Source: CAZILN01 sp964540005 (GTDB lineage: Bacteria > Bacteroidota > Bacteroidia > Bacteroidales > SM23-62). Taken from it: a stretch of DNA of 7,164 nt. The position numbers and the translations under genes are program-made. Positions 1-6,418 of this stretch are shown piece by piece (position 1 is the stretch's first letter; each line of letters starts with the position of its first letter). Location: assembly GCA_964540005.1 (NCBI GenBank), contig CAZILN010000389.1:1-7164 (forward strand). The letters run 5' to 3'. A model generated the notes under the pieces. The model worked only from the letters and a program-made list of their open reading frames with translations, did not search any database and had not been told where the DNA came from.

Positions 1-60
1 ATTCTGATATATATCTCGTTTTTTCAATAACTTAGTCCCATAATTACATTTAACTATACA

Positions 61-753
61 ATGCTTATAAGTTTATTACAAATCAGTCTTGCTGATACCC
101 TCAGTGCAGCACAACAAACCGGCGAACTCAGAATGTCTTACTGGGAGCTCGGATTGAAGGGCGGATGGGTTATGGTACCCATTCTTATACTATCCGTCCT
201 TGCCGTTTATATCTTTTTCGAGCGCTTCTTTGCCATTAAAAAAGCCTCCGAGATCGATACCAGTTTTATGGACCGTATCCGCGATTATATTCTGGACGGG
301 AAAGTAGAGAATGCACTGACCCTATGCAAGTCATATTCAAATCCGATTTCACGGATGATCGAAAAGGGGATACAGCGCATCGGAAGGCCGCTTCAGGACA
401 TAAGTACTTCCATTGAGAATGTGGGTAAACTGGAGATCTATCAACTTGAAAGGGGATTGCCTACCATGGCCACCGTAGCAGGGGCCGCACCCATGATTGG
501 ATTCCTGGGTACGGTAATGGGTATGATCCGGGCCTTTTATGACATGTCAACCAGCGGGAGCAATATAGACGTCTCCCAGCTTTCAACGGGTATATATATG
601 GCATTGGTTACCACTGTAGCCGGACTGATAGTGGGAATCATTGCTTATTTTGCCTATAACATTCTCGTGGCAAGAGTTGAAAAAGTGGTTAACAAACTGG
701 AGGCACACTCGACTGAATTCATGGACCTCCTGAACGAACCGGTAAGCAAATAG
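61..753 (+). CDS. exbB: MotA/TolQ/ExbB family proton channel subunit
   Basis: This 230-aa inner-membrane protein is the proton-channel subunit of an ExbB-ExbD-TonB energiser. With ExbD it conducts protons and drives TonB, which powers outer-membrane TonB-dependent receptors. The sequence shows a first hydrophobic segment at residues 36-53, a cytoplasmic stretch to about 130, then two long helices at about 133-160 and 176-203. The second contains the family's GFLGTVMGM block (Thr151) and the third ALVTTVAGL (Thr184/185), where channel-lining threonines lie in ExbB/TolQ. An N-terminal extension of about 30 residues precedes the SYWELGLKGGW block, which I recall as common in Bacteroidota homologues. 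The length is normal. No Shine-Dalgarno sequence is visible. The stop is 7 bp before exbD, so the three genes form an operon. TolQ is the alternative name; TonB as third gene and no tolB or pal in view favour ExbB. Confidence 0.9.
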   Translation: MLISLLQISLADTLSAAQQTGELRMSYWELGLKGGWVMVPILILSVLAVYIFFERFFAIKKASEIDTSFMDRIRDYILDGKVENALTLCKSYSNPISRMIEKGIQRIGRPLQDISTSIENVGKLEIYQLERGLPTMATVAGAAPMIGFLGTVMGMIRAFYDMSTSGSNIDVSQLSTGIYMALVTTVAGLIVGIIAYFAYNILVARVEKVVNKLEAHSTEFMDLLNEPVSK

Positions 754-760
754 AATTATT

Positions 761-1153
761 ATGGCAATAAGTACCAGAAATAAGATCAGCGTATCATTCG
801 CCATGTCGGGGATGACGGATATCGTATTCCTGCTGTTGATCTTCTTTATGATCACCTCTACCCTGATTGCCCCTAATGCACTGAAACTGCTTTTACCCCA
901 GAGCAATAACCAGACCCAGGCGAATCCTATAACAACGGTATCCATAACTAAAAACCTGGAATACTATATCGAAACAACCCGCGTTGATTTCAACCAGCTT
1001 GAACTGAGGTTACGGGCACGCATGGGCAGTGAAGCCGAACCCACACTCTCCCTGCACGTGGATGAATCGGTTCCCATGTCAGAAGTTGTCAAGGTTATGA
1101 ACATCGCAAAGGACAACAGATATAAATTAATTCTGGCCACCAGGGCTGAATGA
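761..1153 (+). CDS. exbD: ExbD/TolR family biopolymer transport protein
   Basis: This 130-aa protein is the second subunit of the proton channel. It has one N-terminal transmembrane helix and a small periplasmic domain. The helix begins at SGMTDIVFLLLIFFM, with Asp20 at the position of the essential protonatable aspartate of ExbD/TolR, so the channel should be functional. The periplasmic domain (about 45-130) carries the usual beta-alpha pattern, including LSLHVDESVPMSEVVKVM and a final strand ending YKLILATRAE. The length matches short Bacteroidota ExbD proteins. The start lies 7 bp after the exbB stop, and the stop overlaps the tonB start by 4 bases (ATGA), which implies translational coupling. 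The exbB-exbD-tonB order makes a complete energiser module. Confidence 0.92.
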   Translation: MAISTRNKISVSFAMSGMTDIVFLLLIFFMITSTLIAPNALKLLLPQSNNQTQANPITTVSITKNLEYYIETTRVDFNQLELRLRARMGSEAEPTLSLHVDESVPMSEVVKVMNIAKDNRYKLILATRAE

Positions 1154-1971
1154 TTATGCGAAAACGCAAAAACGGCATATTAGGTACATTCATCTTTCAC
1201 GGGGTTATACTGCTTATTGTGGCCATCTTCGGATTTTCCACTCCCCTGCCCTTACCGGCAGAAGAAGGTATCCTGGTAAACTTCGGGACGGATCTGGCAG
1301 GATCGGGTGATACAGAACCGCGTTTCACAGAGACCGGGGACATGGAAATACTGCCACAGCAGCAGGAATCCCCTCCTGTCATTCAGGAAGAAGAAACCGA
1401 GATGACCCAGGATTTTGAAGAAGCACCATCCATAGATACCGATCCTTTAGATGAAACCGCTACAGAGCAGGAGCAGGAGGCAGTAAATGAGGAAGTGACC
1501 GAAACCACCGGGGAAGTTGTTCCCGAACCGCTTGAGGAAACAAGGGAGGTAAATGAAAGAGCCTTGTATAAGGGACGGGCAGATTCCAACAATACGGATG
1601 AAGGAGAGGGAATCACCGAAGGCGATGGCAACCAGGGCAGTCCCACCGGATCACCCGATTCAGATAATTATTCCAATGTACTGAGCCAGGGCGGCGGCGG
1701 CGTAACATGGAACCTCGAAGGCAGGAATCCTGTCAGCCTTCCAAAACCTGAATATAAGTACCAGGTCGAAGGAACGGTAGTGGTCAGGATCAGGGTGGAC
1801 AGGAACGGTAAGGTCATAAGCGCTGAAGCCGGGGTCAGGGGCTCAAATACAACAGATACAAGACTCCTGGAAGCAGCAAGGGATGCTGCCCTAAAGGCCC
1901 GTTTTGACAGCAATACCACAGCAGCTATTCAGCAACAGGGCACGCTGACTTACCGGTTCATACTTCAGTAA
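1150..1971 (+). CDS. tonB: TonB family energy transducer with acidic linker
   Basis: This 273-aa protein is anchored in the inner membrane and spans the periplasm to transmit energy to outer-membrane receptors. It starts with a basic cytoplasmic tip (MRKRKNG) and one transmembrane helix at about residues 11-29. His17 lies near the start of that helix, where enterobacterial TonB has a functionally important His. A long disordered linker (about 50-175) follows, very rich in Glu and Asp with scattered Pro, Gln and Thr, then a Gly/Ser/Asp stretch. The C-terminal TonB domain (about 183-273) shows PKPEYKYQVEGTVVVRIRVDRNGKV in two blocks, a helix LLEAARDAALKARF and a final strand LTYRFILQ. The ATG at 1150 overlaps the exbD stop; an in-frame ATG at 1156 is an alternative. 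Its TAA stop is the first three bases of a 22-bp tandem repeat. TolA-like function cannot be excluded. Confidence 0.87.
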   Translation: MIMRKRKNGILGTFIFHGVILLIVAIFGFSTPLPLPAEEGILVNFGTDLAGSGDTEPRFTETGDMEILPQQQESPPVIQEEETEMTQDFEEAPSIDTDPLDETATEQEQEAVNEEVTETTGEVVPEPLEETREVNERALYKGRADSNNTDEGEGITEGDGNQGSPTGSPDSDNYSNVLSQGGGGVTWNLEGRNPVSLPKPEYKYQVEGTVVVRIRVDRNGKVISAEAGVRGSNTTDTRLLEAARDAALKARFDSNTTAAIQQQGTLTYRFILQ

Positions 1972-2041
1972 CAGATTCGAAAATTCCAGGTTACAGATTC
2001 ACAAGTTCAGAATTACAGATTCACAAATTCCAGGTTACAGG
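1969..2041. repeat. 22-bp tandem repeat, three copies plus a partial fourth
   Basis: Three consecutive 22-bp units lie at 1969-1990, 1991-2012 and 2013-2034, and a partial fourth (TTACAG) starts at 2035. The shared core is TTACAGATTCACAA followed by a variable TTCCAGG-like end. Unit 1 begins with the tonB stop codon TAA and has CGA where units 2 and 3 have CAC. An 11-bp sub-period is visible (AGATTCA against AAATTCCA). The array fills almost the whole gap between the convergent tonB and TSUP genes, and I see no ordinary hairpin-plus-T-run terminator there. It is too short and spacer-free to be a CRISPR array. Confidence 0.85.
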
Positions 2042-2044
2042 TAA

Positions 2045-2815
2045 TCAGCTGAAAAGACTCCCGATCAGTTCGAATACCCCTACCAGTTTCAGGCTTGCAA
2101 GGGCAAGAGCTGCCAGCAGGAAATACCGTACTGCTTTTGCTCCCCATTTCACAGCCAGCCTGGATCCCACCAGTGCCCCCATCATATTTCCCACTGCCAG
2201 GATCAGCCCGAGTTTGTAATCAACCTGCTGATGGATCATGAATACCGCAAGAGCAAAGGGTGTATACAGGAATACGATGAACACCTTGACGGCATTTGCC
2301 CGCACAAGCTCCAGTCCAGACCCAAGCACCAGTCCCGCCAGCAGAAAAAACCCCACTCCTGCCTGGATAAATCCCCCGTATATTCCTATCAGAAAGAAAA
2401 TTATTATCTGCACCCACCGCCTCATTGATGACTGATCCCGCTGACCCATCCATTTCTCGGGTTTCAGTAAGATAAGGAAGAACATGATGATGAGCAGTCC
2501 GCCAATGACCTTACCCATGATATCATCATTCAGGTTAACCGCTATCCTTGCCCCCAGCAGGGACCCTGCAGCAGCAGGGATACCTATCCTGAGCCCCTCT
2601 CTGAATGACAGCACTTTCTGTTGCCTGAAACTGGCAATGCCTACTATATTCTGAAGCAGGATTGCAATTCTGTTGGTACCGTTGGCCACATTGGCAGGGA
2701 GTCCGAGGAACATCAGCAGGGGCAGTGTCAGCAAGGATCCGCTGCCTGCAACCGTGTTAATAAAACCAGCAATAAAACCAACTCCGATGACTGCAAGTAT
2801 CAAATACCACTCCAT
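2045..2815 (-). CDS. TSUP (TauE/SafE) family membrane transporter
   Basis: This 256-aa polytopic inner-membrane protein belongs to the TSUP family (PF01925, COG0730), whose members move sulfite, sulfoacetate or other small, often sulfur-containing anions; the substrate cannot be read from the sequence. The family's two-fold internal repeat is visible. Residues 16-52 contain AGFINTVAGSGSLLTLPLL followed by LPANVANGTN, and residues 147-181 contain GGFIQAGVGFFLLAGLVL followed by VRANAVKVF. Hydrophobic helices are near 4-35, 43-62, 75-94, 101-117, 136-164, 174-194, 201-220 and 228-250, and a basic loop (KPEKWMGQRDQSSMRRW) separates the halves. The length is normal. The start lies 6 bp after the glyA stop, so the pair is probably co-transcribed. 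No sulfur-metabolism gene lies nearby to suggest a substrate. Confidence 0.9.
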   Translation of the reverse strand: MEWYLILAVIGVGFIAGFINTVAGSGSLLTLPLLMFLGLPANVANGTNRIAILLQNIVGIASFRQQKVLSFREGLRIGIPAAAGSLLGARIAVNLNDDIMGKVIGGLLIIMFFLILLKPEKWMGQRDQSSMRRWVQIIIFFLIGIYGGFIQAGVGFFLLAGLVLGSGLELVRANAVKVFIVFLYTPFALAVFMIHQQVDYKLGLILAVGNMMGALVGSRLAVKWGAKAVRYFLLAALALASLKLVGVFELIGSLFS

Positions 2816-2821
2816 ATTAAA

Positions 2822-4102
2822 TCAATAGGCAAAGAGAGGGTAATCCTTCATAAGGCTGTTTACTTTTTCTTTAACGGTTCTTTGCGTTGCCTCATTTTCC
2901 GCATCTCCAATCACCGTATCAATCATTTCCACAATGACCGGCATAGAATCTTCATTCACTCCGCGGGTTGTTATTGCCGGTGTCCCTATCCTTATGCCTG
3001 AAGCCTGGAAAGGTGAGCGGTCATCAAAGGGAACCATATTTTTATTTATGGTTATATCTGCTGCCTCCAGAGCATTCTCCGCCACCCTCCCGCTGATGTC
3101 AGGATACTTTGTACGCAGATCTATCAGCATGGAATGGTTGTCTGTTCCGTCAGATATTATTTTATAGCCCAGATCAATAAAACTCCTGGCCATAACCCGG
3201 GCATTCTTGCGGACCTGCAACATATAATCTTTGAAACTGTCTGAAAGGGCTTCCCCGAAAGCAACCGCTTTGGCAGCAATCACATGTTCCAGGGGGCCTC
3301 CCTGTGTACCGGGGAAAACGGCTGAATCCAGTATCTGGGACATCATCTTTATTTTTCCTTTAGGCGTGGTCAGTCCCCATGGATTCTCAAAATCATCCCC
3401 CATCATTATCATCCCTCCCCTGGGACCCCTGAGAGTTTTATGGGTGGTTGTAGTTACGATATGACAATGCGGGAAGGGATGGTCAAGCAGTCCCTTGGCT
3501 ATCAGTCCGGCCGGATGAGCAATATCAGCCATTAACAGGGCCCCGGCCGAATCGGCTATTTCCCTCATACGTTTATAATTCCAGTCCCGGCTATAGGCCG
3601 AAGCCCCCGCGACAATTAATTTGGGCTGTTCCTTATAGGCTATCTCCTCCATGAGGTCATAATCTACTTGTCCGGTTTGGGGATGCACCCCGTAAGCAAC
3701 CGGCCGGTACAGAAGACCTGAAAAATTAACTAAAGATCCATGGGTAAGGTGTCCTCCGTGTGAAAGGTTGAGTCCCAGGAAGGTATCTCCCGGTTTCAGT
3801 ACGGCAAGCATCACAGATGCATTTGCCTGGGCGCCTGAGTGGGGCTGTACATTGACCCAGCATGCATTGAACAGGTCTGCAGCCCGGTCGATAGCCAGTT
3901 GCTCCACCTGATCAACAACCTGGCATCCACCATAATACCTCTTACCCGGAAGGCCCTCGGCATACTTATTTGTAAGGCAGGATCCCATAGCCTGAAGTAC
4001 CTGCTCACTCACGAAATTTTCAGAGGCAATCAGCTCTATTCCATGCATTTGCCTCTTATATTCATTATCTATTAAGGTAAATAAAGATTGGTCTCTTTCC
4101 AT
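2822..4102 (-). CDS. glyA: Serine hydroxymethyltransferase
   Basis: This 426-aa PLP enzyme interconverts serine plus tetrahydrofolate with glycine plus 5,10-methylenetetrahydrofolate in the cytoplasm, the main source of one-carbon units. Family landmarks are all present: IELIASENF near residue 22, NKYAEGLPGKRYYGG (45-59), the PLP-ring aspartate in MADIAHPAGL (Asp193, His196), and the Schiff-base lysine in TTTTHKTLRGPRGG (Lys222). Near the C terminus, SGIRIGTPAITTRG (368-381) includes the substrate-carboxylate Arg. The length fits full-length bacterial SHMT. The ATG at 4102 gives the usual N terminus (a short lead, then LIDNEYKRQMHGIELIASENF). It is divergent from the ClC gene across a palindromic 76-bp gap and leads a two-gene unit with the TSUP permease. 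The leader is too short for a glycine riboswitch. Confidence 0.98.
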   Translation of the reverse strand: MERDQSLFTLIDNEYKRQMHGIELIASENFVSEQVLQAMGSCLTNKYAEGLPGKRYYGGCQVVDQVEQLAIDRAADLFNACWVNVQPHSGAQANASVMLAVLKPGDTFLGLNLSHGGHLTHGSLVNFSGLLYRPVAYGVHPQTGQVDYDLMEEIAYKEQPKLIVAGASAYSRDWNYKRMREIADSAGALLMADIAHPAGLIAKGLLDHPFPHCHIVTTTTHKTLRGPRGGMIMMGDDFENPWGLTTPKGKIKMMSQILDSAVFPGTQGGPLEHVIAAKAVAFGEALSDSFKDYMLQVRKNARVMARSFIDLGYKIISDGTDNHSMLIDLRTKYPDISGRVAENALEAADITINKNMVPFDDRSPFQASGIRIGTPAITTRGVNEDSMPVIVEMIDTVIGDAENEATQRTVKEKVNSLMKDYPLFAY

Positions 4103-4130
4103 AATTTTACTTGTTTTAATCGTGGCTCAA

Positions 4131-4160
4131 CAAAAATACAAGTTTTATTTGCAAATAAAA
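4131..4160 (-). promoter_or_regulatory. Predicted glyA promoter (Bacteroidota type)
   Basis: On the minus strand, 4138-4131 reads TATTTTTG, a full match to the Bacteroidota -7 consensus TAnnTTTG. A T-tract (TTTT, + strand 4157-4160) lies 18 bp upstream as a weak -33 element and falls within the palindrome. Transcription would begin near 4122-4126 and leave a leader of roughly 20-25 bases before the glyA ATG. It is the mirror image of the predicted clc promoter. Confidence 0.55.
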
Positions 4161-4172
4161 CTAGTAATTTTG
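4143..4172 (+). promoter_or_regulatory. Predicted clc promoter (Bacteroidota type)
   Basis: Positions 4165-4172 read TAATTTTG, a full match to TAnnTTTG. A T-tract at 4143-4146, 18 bp upstream, could serve as a weak -33 element. The box ends only 6 bases before the ATG at 4179, so the transcript would be leaderless or nearly so. That is possible, but it lowers confidence. The arrangement is the exact mirror of the glyA promoter around 4151/4152. Confidence 0.42.
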
Positions 4173-4178
4173 TTAGCC

Positions 4179-5951
4179 ATGAGACAATTCAATGTTCTGC
4201 GGAAGTTTTTCCTGTGGAGGGTAAAGAACATCGGTGACCGACAATTTATCCTGATCCTGAGCGCAGTGATTGGTCTCGGTTCCGGACTCGCTGCAGTAAT
4301 CATAAAAAACCTGGCCCACTTCATTCAGTTGTTTCTTACCCAGGGACTGATAAACCGCTTCCATGGGTATCTGTATTTCGTGTTCCCCACAATCGGCATC
4401 CTCCTAACCATACTTTTTATCAAATACGTCAATCGCCGTCCTGTCGGCCATGGCATACCAAGTGTCCTGCACGCCATTTCAAAGAGGAACGGCATCATTG
4501 CCAGTCACAACCTGTTTTCATCGATTATTTCCAGTGCTCTTACTGTCGGATTCGGTGGGTCGGTGGGACTGGAAGGTCCGACGGTAGCGACAGGTGCTGC
4601 CATAGGTTCAAATATAGGCAGGTTGTTCAGGCTGAATTTCAAACAGGTCACCCTCCTGCTGGGATGTGCCTGTGCAGGTGCCATGTCAGCTATTTTCAAG
4701 GCTCCTGTTGCTGCCATAGTCTTTGCCCTTGAGGTAATCATGCTCGACCTGACTCTGGCTTCGCTGGTTCCCCTGCTGATAGCATCGCTGACAGCCGCAG
4801 CCACTTCATATCTATTCCTGGGCCAGAATGTCCTGTACGCTTTCCAGGTGCATGAACCATTTGTCATGGGAGAGATCCCCTATTACATTGTGCTTGGTAT
4901 AGTTGCAGGTTTTATGTCTGTGTATTTCACAAAGATGTACATGTTCGTTACCGGCCTGTTTGAAAAAATCGGGAGCAGATGGATCAGGTTGATGATAGGT
5001 GGACTATCGCTCGGCATCCTTATATTTTTCATCCCTTCCTTATACGGTGAGGGTTATGAACCGATCAACTCCTGCCTGAACGGGGATTATGAATACCTCT
5101 TTGACAGTGTATTATATAATACCTTCCGTGATAGTGTAAGTGCTACATTAATTATTCTCTTCATGGTCCTTGTTTTCAAGGTAGTTGCAACCTCTGTTAC
5201 CTTTGGCAGCGGAGGTATAGGAGGTATATTCGCCCCCTCCCTTTTCATCGGTACCAACCTGGGACTTTTCGTGGCAAAGATCCTTAACCTGATCGGTTTT
5301 GATATTTCTGAAAGTAATTTTGCCCTTGTAGGCATGGCAGGTATGATAGCCGGTGTCATCCATGCTCCCCTGACCGCCATTTTCCTTATTGCCGAAATCA
5401 CAGGGGGATACCAGCTGTTCTTTCCATTGATGATTGTCGCCACCATTTCCTATGCCACGGTCAGGTTCTTTACACCCAATTCAGTATACACCATACAGCT
5501 GGCCAAAAGGGGTGAATTACTCACCCATGACAAAGACAGGAATGTACTGATCCTTATGAAAATAGACAAGCTCATCGAAAAAGATTTTCACAGGATACAC
5601 CCTGATGCCAGCCTCGGTGACCTTGTAAAGATCATCATGAAAGCCCACAGGAATATTTTTCCGGTAGTTGATAAGGAAGAGAATTTTTACGGATTGGTTA
5701 AAATGGATGATATCCGTGATATTATGTTCAGTCCGGAAATGTATAAAACCACAAAGGTACGGGACCTGATGTTTATGCCCCGCTTTACTGTTTCCCGCAC
5801 AGAATCCATGGAGGAGGTGGCAAAAAAATTCCAGGTAAGCGGCCGGTATAATATTACGGTCCTCGATGAGGGTAAATACGTGGGATTCGTTTCCCGGGCC
5901 AAGGTCTTCTCCGCTTACCGCGAAATGCTCAGGGAAATAAGCCATGAATGA
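4179..5951 (+). CDS. ClC family chloride channel/transporter with two CBS domains
   Basis: This is a polytopic ClC-family anion channel or exchanger of 590 aa counted from the ATG at 4179. A GTG at 4122 would add 19 residues, but that stretch is part of the promoter palindrome, whereas MRQFNVLRKFFLWRVKNI is a typical N terminus. The membrane part spans about residues 22-440. Signature motifs in order are GHGIPS (90-95, usually GSGIP), GLEGPT with the gating glutamate Glu132, FALEV (182-186) and GGIFAPS (348-354). Tyr437 in SVYTIQL matches the central tyrosine. The internal proton glutamate of exchangers such as E. coli ClcA (E203) aligns with Val186, as in channel-type ClCs. Two CBS domains follow (about 461-516 and 526-585), probably binding adenine nucleotides. 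The gene is divergent from glyA and is followed by the IS remnant, whose left end may terminate it. Confidence 0.92.
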   Translation: MRQFNVLRKFFLWRVKNIGDRQFILILSAVIGLGSGLAAVIIKNLAHFIQLFLTQGLINRFHGYLYFVFPTIGILLTILFIKYVNRRPVGHGIPSVLHAISKRNGIIASHNLFSSIISSALTVGFGGSVGLEGPTVATGAAIGSNIGRLFRLNFKQVTLLLGCACAGAMSAIFKAPVAAIVFALEVIMLDLTLASLVPLLIASLTAAATSYLFLGQNVLYAFQVHEPFVMGEIPYYIVLGIVAGFMSVYFTKMYMFVTGLFEKIGSRWIRLMIGGLSLGILIFFIPSLYGEGYEPINSCLNGDYEYLFDSVLYNTFRDSVSATLIILFMVLVFKVVATSVTFGSGGIGGIFAPSLFIGTNLGLFVAKILNLIGFDISESNFALVGMAGMIAGVIHAPLTAIFLIAEITGGYQLFFPLMIVATISYATVRFFTPNSVYTIQLAKRGELLTHDKDRNVLILMKIDKLIEKDFHRIHPDASLGDLVKIIMKAHRNIFPVVDKEENFYGLVKMDDIRDIMFSPEMYKTTKVRDLMFMPRFTVSRTESMEEVAKKFQVSGRYNITVLDEGKYVGFVSRAKVFSAYREMLREISHE

Positions 5952-5989
5952 TAATGAACTACCCGGACGATCTTGGCCGGATACAAAGC

Positions 5990-6029
5990 AAAAAGGGGCT
6001 GTCTCAAAAGCAGGCAGTCCCTTTTTTTT
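5990..6029 (+). terminator. Terminator-like hairpin at the left end of the IS remnant
   Basis: A 12-bp stem pairs 5990-6001 (AAAAAGGGGCTG) with 6015-6026 (CAGTCCCTTTTT), with one G-T wobble and a 13-base loop, and a run of eight Ts spans 6022-6029. It lies 38 bp after the clc stop in the right orientation to end that transcript. Its left arm contains the outer bases of the IS terminal repeat, so it is probably an element-borne structure reused by the neighbouring gene. Confidence 0.65.
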
Positions 6030-6056
6030 GTCCCTTTTACTTGCTTTAATTAAAAC

Positions 6057-6098
6057 GGCACTTCAAAATTTTCTAAAGAACAAATTTTGGGAGGTGCC
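6057..6098. repeat. Imperfect hairpin inside the IS left end
   Basis: GGCACTTC at 6057-6064 pairs with GGAGGTGCC at its 3' side (ending 6098, with one G-T pair). After a 2-base bulge the stem continues as AAAATTT against AAATTTT, leaving a loop of about 10 bases. It lies between the IS end and the transposase fragment, where IS elements may carry transcribed structures that limit read-through expression. That role is inference. Confidence 0.5.
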
Positions 6099-6201
6099 TT
6101 TTAAAATTAAACCTGGCACATAAAATACAGGATGTAAATTGTTGATAATTAGTTAAAAAGAATCGGAATGCCTCCCACTTCAGCAACCAAAAGTTAATTA
6201 A

Positions 6202-6414
6202 CTGGAGGTATGTAAAAACGTAATTGAATCTCCTCGCAGCAAGCTGCGAGGAACCGAGTTTACGAGTTCAACGAAGTTAATCATCGATCCTAACCATCCG
6301 GTTCGTCTTGTTAACCAGCTTATTGATACCATCGATCTTGATCCTCTGATAGCCAAATTATACAGGAAGTTTATGGTTAGAGGAATGAAACGAACATTAC
6401 AAAATTTAAACTAA
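6202..6414 (+). pseudogene. IS1182-type transposase N-terminal fragment fused to C-terminal piece
   Basis: An open frame from 6202 to the TAA at 6412-6414 contains LIIDPNHPVRLVNQLIDTI and then DLDPLIAKLYRK (about 6277-6369). This matches the conserved N-terminal block of IS1182-family transposases. It then runs directly into FMVRGMK (6370-6390), which belongs near the C terminus of this family, so the internal deletion joins at about 6360-6370. The upstream part of the frame is disrupted by a palindrome at 6231-6252 and has no convincing start. The frame then enters a stretch of about 28 bases (6391-6418) with two in-frame stops. There are no catalytic DDE residues, so it is non-functional. 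Confidence 0.7.
6231..6252. repeat. REP-like perfect palindrome within the IS remnant
   Basis: TCCTCGCAGC at 6231-6240 and its exact complement GCTGCGAGGA at 6243-6252 flank a 2-base AA centre, giving a 10-bp GC-rich stem in AT-rich surroundings. I recall similar GC-rich palindromes containing a CAGCAAGCTG core as dispersed repeats in several bacterial genomes. Here it interrupts the N-terminal coding region of the decayed transposase, which suggests a later insertion. A second copy cannot be seen in this window. Confidence 0.6.
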
Positions 6415-6418
6415 TAAA

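Larger units (their letters stand above)
4122..4181. repeat. Mirror-symmetric inverted repeat in the glyA/clc divergent promoter region
   Basis: A 22-bp perfect palindrome occupies 4141-4162, each half reading AGTTTTATTTG from outside to centre (centre between 4151 and 4152). The symmetry continues outward. Over 4131-4172 the two 21-base arms agree at 19 positions. Allowing one single-base gap, a further 8 of 10 columns agree out to about 4122 and 4181, so the clc start region AGCCATG mirrors AGCCACG on the other strand. This looks like an inverted duplication or a strongly constrained dyad operator. Both readings are inference; the symmetry itself is seen directly. Confidence 0.88.

Noticed and set aside
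21..52. Promoter for exbB (T-tract at 21-24, then TACATTTA at 45-52)
   Set aside because: The boxes fit the Bacteroidota consensus poorly and would leave almost no leader; the true promoter may lie before the window.
583..945. 120-aa minus-strand open frame over exbB/exbD
   Set aside because: It is antisense to clear ExbB and ExbD coding sequence, with no family match or start context.
61..1971. Tol-Pal (TolQ-TolR-TolA) rather than ExbB-ExbD-TonB
   Set aside because: The third protein ends in a TonB-type C-terminal domain and no tolB or pal gene follows; the distinction is not absolute for this phylum.
1969..2041. CRISPR array
   Set aside because: The 22-bp units abut directly with no unique spacers, and no cas gene is present.
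2621..3001. 126-aa plus-strand open frame across the TSUP/glyA junction
   Set aside because: It is antisense to two well-supported genes, has no recognisable domain and a composition expected of a shadow frame.
4122..4178. GTG start at 4122 extending the ClC protein by 19 residues
   Set aside because: The extension lies within the promoter palindrome and is not needed for the first helix; the ATG at 4179 gives the expected N terminus.
4103..4178. Glycine or other riboswitch upstream of glyA
   Set aside because: The predicted leader is only about 20-25 bases and lacks aptamer-like structure.
5517..5945. 142-aa minus-strand open frame over the CBS region
   Set aside because: It is antisense to the CBS domains of the ClC gene; its sequence has no domain features.
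5963..5980. Short CCGG/CCGG stem just after clc as a terminator
   Set aside because: The stem is only four base pairs with no T-run; the hairpin at 5990-6029 is a far better candidate.
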